Below are positions 59,974 to 64,000 of a DNA stretch of 64,000 nt, piece by piece (the first letter of the stretch is position 1; each line of letters starts with the position of its first letter). The stretch comes from Mucinivorans hirudinis (GTDB lineage: Bacteria > Bacteroidota > Bacteroidia > Bacteroidales > Rikenellaceae), in NCBI GenBank assembly GCA_000723505.1, contig HG934468.1, positions 2,884,798 through 2,948,797 of the forward strand, given 5' to 3'. Position numbers and translations under genes: made by a program. The notes below the pieces were generated by a model. That model did not search any database. It worked only from the letters and a program-made list of their open reading frames with translations, and was not told where the DNA came from.

Positions 59974-60672
59974 ATGAATTTTGTAGAAGGAGTTGTATTT
60001 AATATTGATAAGCCCTACGGTTGGTCATCGACCGATGTTGTGCGCAAGCTGAAAAATGAGCTTCGGCGCGCCGGCTATCCAAAAATAAAGATTGGACACG
60101 CCGGCACACTCGACCCTTTGGCTACGGGAGTTCTGCTCGTCTGCGTGGGCAAGGCTACAAAGCGAGTCGATGAGTTGCAGGCGCAAAAGAAAGAGTATAT
60201 TGCAACAATAGAGCTTGGGGCGACAACGCCCAGTTTTGATTTGGAACACGATGTTGATGAACGTTATGAGTTTGAGCATATCAATGGTGAACTAATCGAG
60301 AGTATATTACCTCTGTTTAGGGGTGAGATAGAGCAAGTACCCCCCTTGTATTCGGCAAAGCGGATTGATGGCAAACGTGCATATGAGTATGCTAGGGCTG
60401 GTAAAGATGTAGAATTGAGGACGGCACGGATAATAATATATGATATGGAGGTTTTGAGTTATGAAAAACCTTTCCTGAAAGTGCGCGTGGAGTGCAGCAA
60501 GGGGACTTATATACGCTCTCTGGCGCGAGATATTGGCGTTGAGCTTGGAAGTGGCGGACACCTTACCGAGTTGGTACGTAGCCGTAGCGGAGAGTTTTTA
60601 GTGGCTGATTCGCAGAAAGTTGAACAAGTAATGGAATTAATATCACAACATAATGAAACTATCTCAGTATAG
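59974..60672 (+). CDS. truB: tRNA pseudouridine-55 synthase
   Basis: 232 residues from the ATG at 59974. An earlier frame from 59917 lies inside upp[16 protein letters not shown] and [15 protein letters not shown] carry the TruB motif with the catalytic Asp; RSLARDIG and GTYIRS follow. It makes pseudouridine 55 in the T loop of tRNAs. It overlaps queA by 20 bases. Confidence 0.97.
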   Translation: MNFVEGVVFNIDKPYGWSSTDVVRKLKNELRRAGYPKIKIGHAGTLDPLATGVLLVCVGKATKRVDELQAQKKEYIATIELGATTPSFDLEHDVDERYEFEHINGELIESILPLFRGEIEQVPPLYSAKRIDGKRAYEYARAGKDVELRTARIIIYDMEVLSYEKPFLKVRVECSKGTYIRSLARDIGVELGSGGHLTELVRSRSGEFLVADSQKVEQVMELISQHNETISV

Positions 60673-61702
60673 ATACGAGTTTACGCCGGATATGGTTGCC
60701 CCCTATCCGATGGATAATCGCGATGAGTCGCGCCTGATGGTCATAGACCGCCGCACGGGCAAGATTGACCACAAGACTTTTAAGGATGTTTTGAACTATT
60801 TCAAAGAGGGGGATGTGATGATTCTTAACAACACTCGTGTTTTTCCGGCGCGCCTCTATGGCAACAAGGAGAAGACGGGGGCAGAGATTGAGGTCTTTTT
60901 GCTTCGCGAACTCAACGAGGAGTTGCGACTTTGGGATGTGTTGGTGGACCCTGCGCGCAAGATTCGCATCGGTAATAAGCTCTATTTTGGGGATGATGAT
61001 TTAGTTGTGGCTGAGGTGATTGACAATACCACTTCGCGCGGACGTACTCTCCGTTTCCTATTTGATGGGACGCACGAGGAATTTCGAAAAGCACTCTATG
61101 GGTTGGGTGAAACCCCGCTGCCTCGTTGGGTGCGTGAAAAGGTAGAGCCGTTGGACGAGGAGCGCTATCAAACAATTTTTGCAACGGAGGAGGGTGCCGT
61201 TGCCGCGCCTACTGCCGGACTTCATTTTAGCAAGCATCTGCTTAAGCGTATGGAAATAAAGGGTATAAATACTGCATTTATAACTCTGCACGCTGGTTTG
61301 GGCGGATTCCGTACTGTTGATGTTGAGGATCTAAGCAAACACAAAACCGATTCGGAGCAGGTGATTATCACCGAAAATGCCGCAAACGTTGTCAATAAGG
61401 CGCGATGTGCCGGAAGGAGAGTGTGTGCAGTGGGTACAACAGTGCAACGAGCGATAGAGTCGAGCGTTACCACACAGGGAATGTTGACGCCTTTTGATGG
61501 ATGGACAAATAAGTTTATCTTCCCGCCATACGAGTTCAATGTTGCTAACTCTATGATTACCAACCTGCATCTCCCTGAATCTATACATCTGATGTTGGTT
61601 TCGGCTTTTCTTGGTTACGACTTGACAATGCGTGCCTATGAAATTGCTCGTCAGGAGAAGTATCGCATTGGAACTTATGGAGATGCAATGCTAATTTTAT
61701 AG
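60653..61702 (+). CDS. queA: S-adenosylmethionine:tRNA ribosyltransferase-isomerase
   Basis: 349 residues. [40 protein letters not shown] and [13 protein letters not shown] are QueA blocks. It builds epoxyqueuosine on preQ1-modified tRNA using the ribosyl part of SAM. The start lies within truB, so the two tRNA-modification genes are coupled. Other queuosine genes are not in the window. Confidence 0.97.
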   Translation: MKLSQYRYEFTPDMVAPYPMDNRDESRLMVIDRRTGKIDHKTFKDVLNYFKEGDVMILNNTRVFPARLYGNKEKTGAEIEVFLLRELNEELRLWDVLVDPARKIRIGNKLYFGDDDLVVAEVIDNTTSRGRTLRFLFDGTHEEFRKALYGLGETPLPRWVREKVEPLDEERYQTIFATEEGAVAAPTAGLHFSKHLLKRMEIKGINTAFITLHAGLGGFRTVDVEDLSKHKTDSEQVIITENAANVVNKARCAGRRVCAVGTTVQRAIESSVTTQGMLTPFDGWTNKFIFPPYEFNVANSMITNLHLPESIHLMLVSAFLGYDLTMRAYEIARQEKYRIGTYGDAMLIL

Positions 61703-61724
61703 GAAGCCTGTAGCTATAAGTTTG

Positions 61725-61732
61725 TACTTTTG
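61725..61732 (+). promoter_or_regulatory. -7 box upstream of rbfA
   Basis: TACTTTTG, about 45 bases before the rbfA ATG at 61778. This supports the shorter start, since the longer frame begins at 61730 inside the box. No clear -33. Confidence 0.5.
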
Positions 61733-61777
61733 CAGAGTACTTTTATTACCAATATTTGGGCTTCGATATTCAAAAAA

Positions 61778-62122
61778 ATGGAACAACAATCTACACGCCA
61801 GCAGAAGGTGGCATCACTTATACAGAAGGATTTCAGCGCGTTGCTCACGAAGGAGGCGGCTGGGCTGGTTCACGGCTCTTTGGTCACGGTTTCGGCAGTA
61901 ACGATGAGCCCCGACTTGTCTTTGGCAAGAGTTTATTTGAGCATTTTCCCATTTGCCAACGCGCAAGCGACACTCAAAAAACTTAGGACTAATGTGCCTT
62001 TTTTGCGGCTAGAACTGGGCAAAAAGGTCAAAAATCAACTGAGAATTGTGCCGGAAATAGCACTCTTTTTGGACGATTCGTTGGAACGGTTGGAACATTT
62101 GGAGAAGTTGATGGAAAATTAG
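61778..62122 (+). CDS. rbfA: Ribosome-binding factor A
   Basis: 114 residues from the ATG at 61778. A short KH-like fold: RQQKVASLIQKDFSALL at the start, VTVSAVTMSPDLSLARVYLSI in the middle (two strands), and RIVPEIALFLDDSLER at the end. It binds the 5' part of 16S rRNA during 30S maturation and cold adaptation. The 164-base gap after it shows no gene. Confidence 0.92.
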   Translation: MEQQSTRQQKVASLIQKDFSALLTKEAAGLVHGSLVTVSAVTMSPDLSLARVYLSIFPFANAQATLKKLRTNVPFLRLELGKKVKNQLRIVPEIALFLDDSLERLEHLEKLMEN

Positions 62123-62286
62123 ACTCTACCAAGTTATGGAGAGGTGCAGCTGCTTCCCGGGTGTTGCTAAAATGAAATTTTTAAGGTGTTCTTAAAGGGG
62201 AGCAACAGAAGAATAAGCTATCCACTTGATTACTCCTAAATTCGATATGTATTTCACCACAAGTAGAATCTGCTTAATAAGTAAAA

Positions 62287-64000
62287 ATGGTTGAGTTGCT
62301 TTCGCCTGCCGCGAATTTAAAGTCGGGTTTGGCTGCTGTGGAAGCAGGAGCAGATGCGTTGTATGTTGGAGCAGAGGTTTTTGGTGCGCGCCAAAAGGCG
62401 GGAAACTCTCTCGAAGATATTGGTCAACTATGTCGCAGAGCTCACCTTTTTGGTGTGCGAGTCTATTTGACAGTAAATACGGTACTCTATGACAGGGAAC
62501 TTTGCCGTGCCGAAGAACTGATTTGGCAAGCGTGGCAGAGCGGGGTGGATGCCCTTATTGTGCAGGATATGGGACTGTTGGAGATGTCGCTACCGCCAGT
62601 TGAACTGCACGCCTCGACGCAAACTTTCAACTTAACACCCGATAAAGTGCGGTGGTTGGAAGATGTGGGCTTTCAGCGAGTTGTTCTGGAAAGGTCGTTG
62701 TCTGTTAAAGAGATACGTAAGATTCGCGAAGCGACAAATGTCGAGTTGGAGGCTTTTGTTCACGGGGCAATTTGTGTGGGATATAGTGGGCAGTGCTATC
62801 TTAGTGAGGCGCTTTGCCATCGCTCCGGCAATCGTGGAGCTTGTGCGCAGCCTTGTCGTTCGCGGTGGAATCTTTATAGGAGTGGGCGACTGATAGAGCA
62901 AAATAAAGCGTTACTTTCCGTCTCGGATATGAATCTGAGTGAGCGTTTGGCTGAACTGGTTGATGCGGGGGTAACTTCGCTAAAAATCGAAGGAAGACTC
63001 AAGGATGAGAATTATGTTGTGAATAATACGGCGTATTATTCCAATAAAATCAATGAGTTAGGTTTTGAAAGAGTCTCCAAAGGTACTAGTACCGCTTTGT
63101 TTACGCCAGATCCTGCAAAAAGTTTTTCTCGACGTTTTTCGACTTTCCTTTTCGACAAGAGGAAACCTACTACCTCTCTTCTCAATGGCACGAGTGGCGA
63201 GTTTATAGGCAAAATTGTGGCTATAGGCAGGGATTACATAGAGTTAGACCGTAATTTTAGCATTAATAATGGAGATGGGTTGAGTTTTGCGGCATCCGGA
63301 ACAAATGTAAACGCAAGCGAGGGGAGGCGTATTTTTCCTAACGCAATGAATGATATTGAGTTGGGAGTGGAGGTTTACCGTAATTTCGATAACTCTTTCG
63401 AGCCCTCTGCCGTGCGCAAAATTGATGTCGATATAGAATTTTTGGATGGAATCATTGTAGCAAAAGATAGCACAGAACTAACAGCACATATTGAATATCA
63501 ATATGATGAACTGGCGAATAACAGCGAGAGAGCTGCCGAAAACATCCGTGTGGCGATGGGCAAGGGCGGGGATACTATTTTTAATATTGTTGAAGTCGAA
63601 ATCAAGAAAACTCCTTTTTTGCCAATATCCAAACTTAATGACTTAAGACGCAATCTATTAGGGGAGCTTACTCAAAAGAGATTTGACCAATACCAACGTC
63701 CTATCAGAAAAACGACTATAGCCCATCCCGAGTTACCTGTTGCAAAGATTGACTATCGGTATAATGTAACAAACAGATTATCAAGGCAGTTTTATGAAAA
63801 GTGTGGGGCGATTCAGGTTGAGCAGGGTTATGAGCTCGAAGCTGCTCGCGGTGCGGAGTTGATGCGCACGCGCCACTGCATCCGTCGCGAATTGGGGCTG
63901 TGCGGCGATCAAGAGTCGCTCTATATAGAAAACAACGGCAGGCGTTTTATTCTGGAGTTCGACTGCCGTGAGTGTGAGATGATGATAATCAACTACGGCA
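62287..64000 (+). CDS. U32 family peptidase-like protein (RlhA type), partial
   Basis: Opens at the ATG at 62287 (MVELLSPAANLKSGLAAVEA) and stays open to the window edge, 571 codons. FVHGAICVGYSGQC is the U32 signature with its conserved Cys; NRGACAQPCR adds the next pair of Cys. The C-terminal part includes a DUF3656-like region and a CxxC-type DCRECEM near the edge. This length and layout fit RlhA (YdcP), which hydroxylates a 23S rRNA cytidine, better than the shorter TrhP/YegQ. Family members use prephenate for tRNA/rRNA hydroxylation in E. coli. The C-terminus is missing. Confidence 0.88.
   Translation, partial: MVELLSPAANLKSGLAAVEAGADALYVGAEVFGARQKAGNSLEDIGQLCRRAHLFGVRVYLTVNTVLYDRELCRAEELIWQAWQSGVDALIVQDMGLLEMSLPPVELHASTQTFNLTPDKVRWLEDVGFQRVVLERSLSVKEIRKIREATNVELEAFVHGAICVGYSGQCYLSEALCHRSGNRGACAQPCRSRWNLYRSGRLIEQNKALLSVSDMNLSERLAELVDAGVTSLKIEGRLKDENYVVNNTAYYSNKINELGFERVSKGTSTALFTPDPAKSFSRRFSTFLFDKRKPTTSLLNGTSGEFIGKIVAIGRDYIELDRNFSINNGDGLSFAASGTNVNASEGRRIFPNAMNDIELGVEVYRNFDNSFEPSAVRKIDVDIEFLDGIIVAKDSTELTAHIEYQYDELANNSERAAENIRVAMGKGGDTIFNIVEVEIKKTPFLPISKLNDLRRNLLGELTQKRFDQYQRPIRKTTIAHPELPVAKIDYRYNVTNRLSRQFYEKCGAIQVEQGYELEAARGAELMRTRHCIRRELGLCGDQESLYIENNGRRFILEFDCRECEMMIINYG

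Overview
The window is chromosomal DNA from a member of the Bacteroidota, most likely an anaerobic gut-type Bacteroidales; I cannot name the genus. The evidence is repeated TTTG/TTG-N19-21-TAnnTTTG promoters, a type III glutamine synthetase, a DUF4831 secreted protein, DUF3098 and DUF3822 genes in their usual Bacteroidota neighbourhoods, a Phe-terminated outer-membrane barrel, and oxygen-sensitive enzymes (class III ribonucleotide reductase).

Layout. 1-3354 (minus): a partial two-receiver PEP/pyruvate-binding protein behind a secreted Ser-type sulfatase. 3494-6877: cobalamin-dependent methionine synthase. 6899-10574 (minus): acetyltransferase, surE and glnN. 10681-15369 (minus): a cobalamin riboswitch, then nrdD, an AspT-type transporter and nrdG. 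15477-20044 (minus): dTDP-L-rhamnose genes behind hemW. 20368-24435: a PagL-like lipid A deacylase facing a large protease/propeller/barrel protein. 24913-28934: a small exported protein, then a hybrid histidine kinase and a sigma-54 regulator whose 3' ends overlap. 29322-33872: tig, a SPOR lipoprotein, recF, dciA-like and a HAD phosphatase. 33942: tRNA-Asn. 34061-38580: a non-catalytic M16 protein, a 9-bp minisatellite, folB and the B12-dependent reductase nrdJ. 38750-41426: two adjacent insertion sequences. 41521-43470: an alkylsulfatase between short mobile repeats. 43471-44608: a non-coding stretch of repeats and hairpins. 45660-48626: a Phe/Tyr attenuator leading pheA-tyrA-DAHP synthase/chorismate mutase. 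48628-64000: helicase, rsmD, sodium symporter, tilS, nadC, yfhO, ftsX-DUF3098-uppP-truB-queA, rbfA and a partial U32 gene.

Two regulatory circuits stand out. First, the aromatic operon starts with a 23-codon leader peptide ending in alternating Phe and Tyr codons. It is followed by mutually exclusive antiterminator and terminator stems directly before pheA, the layout of classic ribosome-mediated attenuation. Second, a cobalamin riboswitch controls the B12-independent reductase (nrdD/nrdG), while the B12-dependent reductase (nrdJ) lies 21 kb away without one. B12 supply would thus choose the enzyme that makes deoxyribonucleotides. A transporter of the family that includes succinate and aspartate exporters is embedded between nrdD and nrdG.

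The non-coding DNA carries two families of short inverted-repeat elements (MITE-like), a 20-copy 9-bp array followed by its own inverted copy, and several strong hairpins. Several genes have a promoter box only 4-8 bases before the start codon, suggesting leaderless or nearly leaderless mRNAs.
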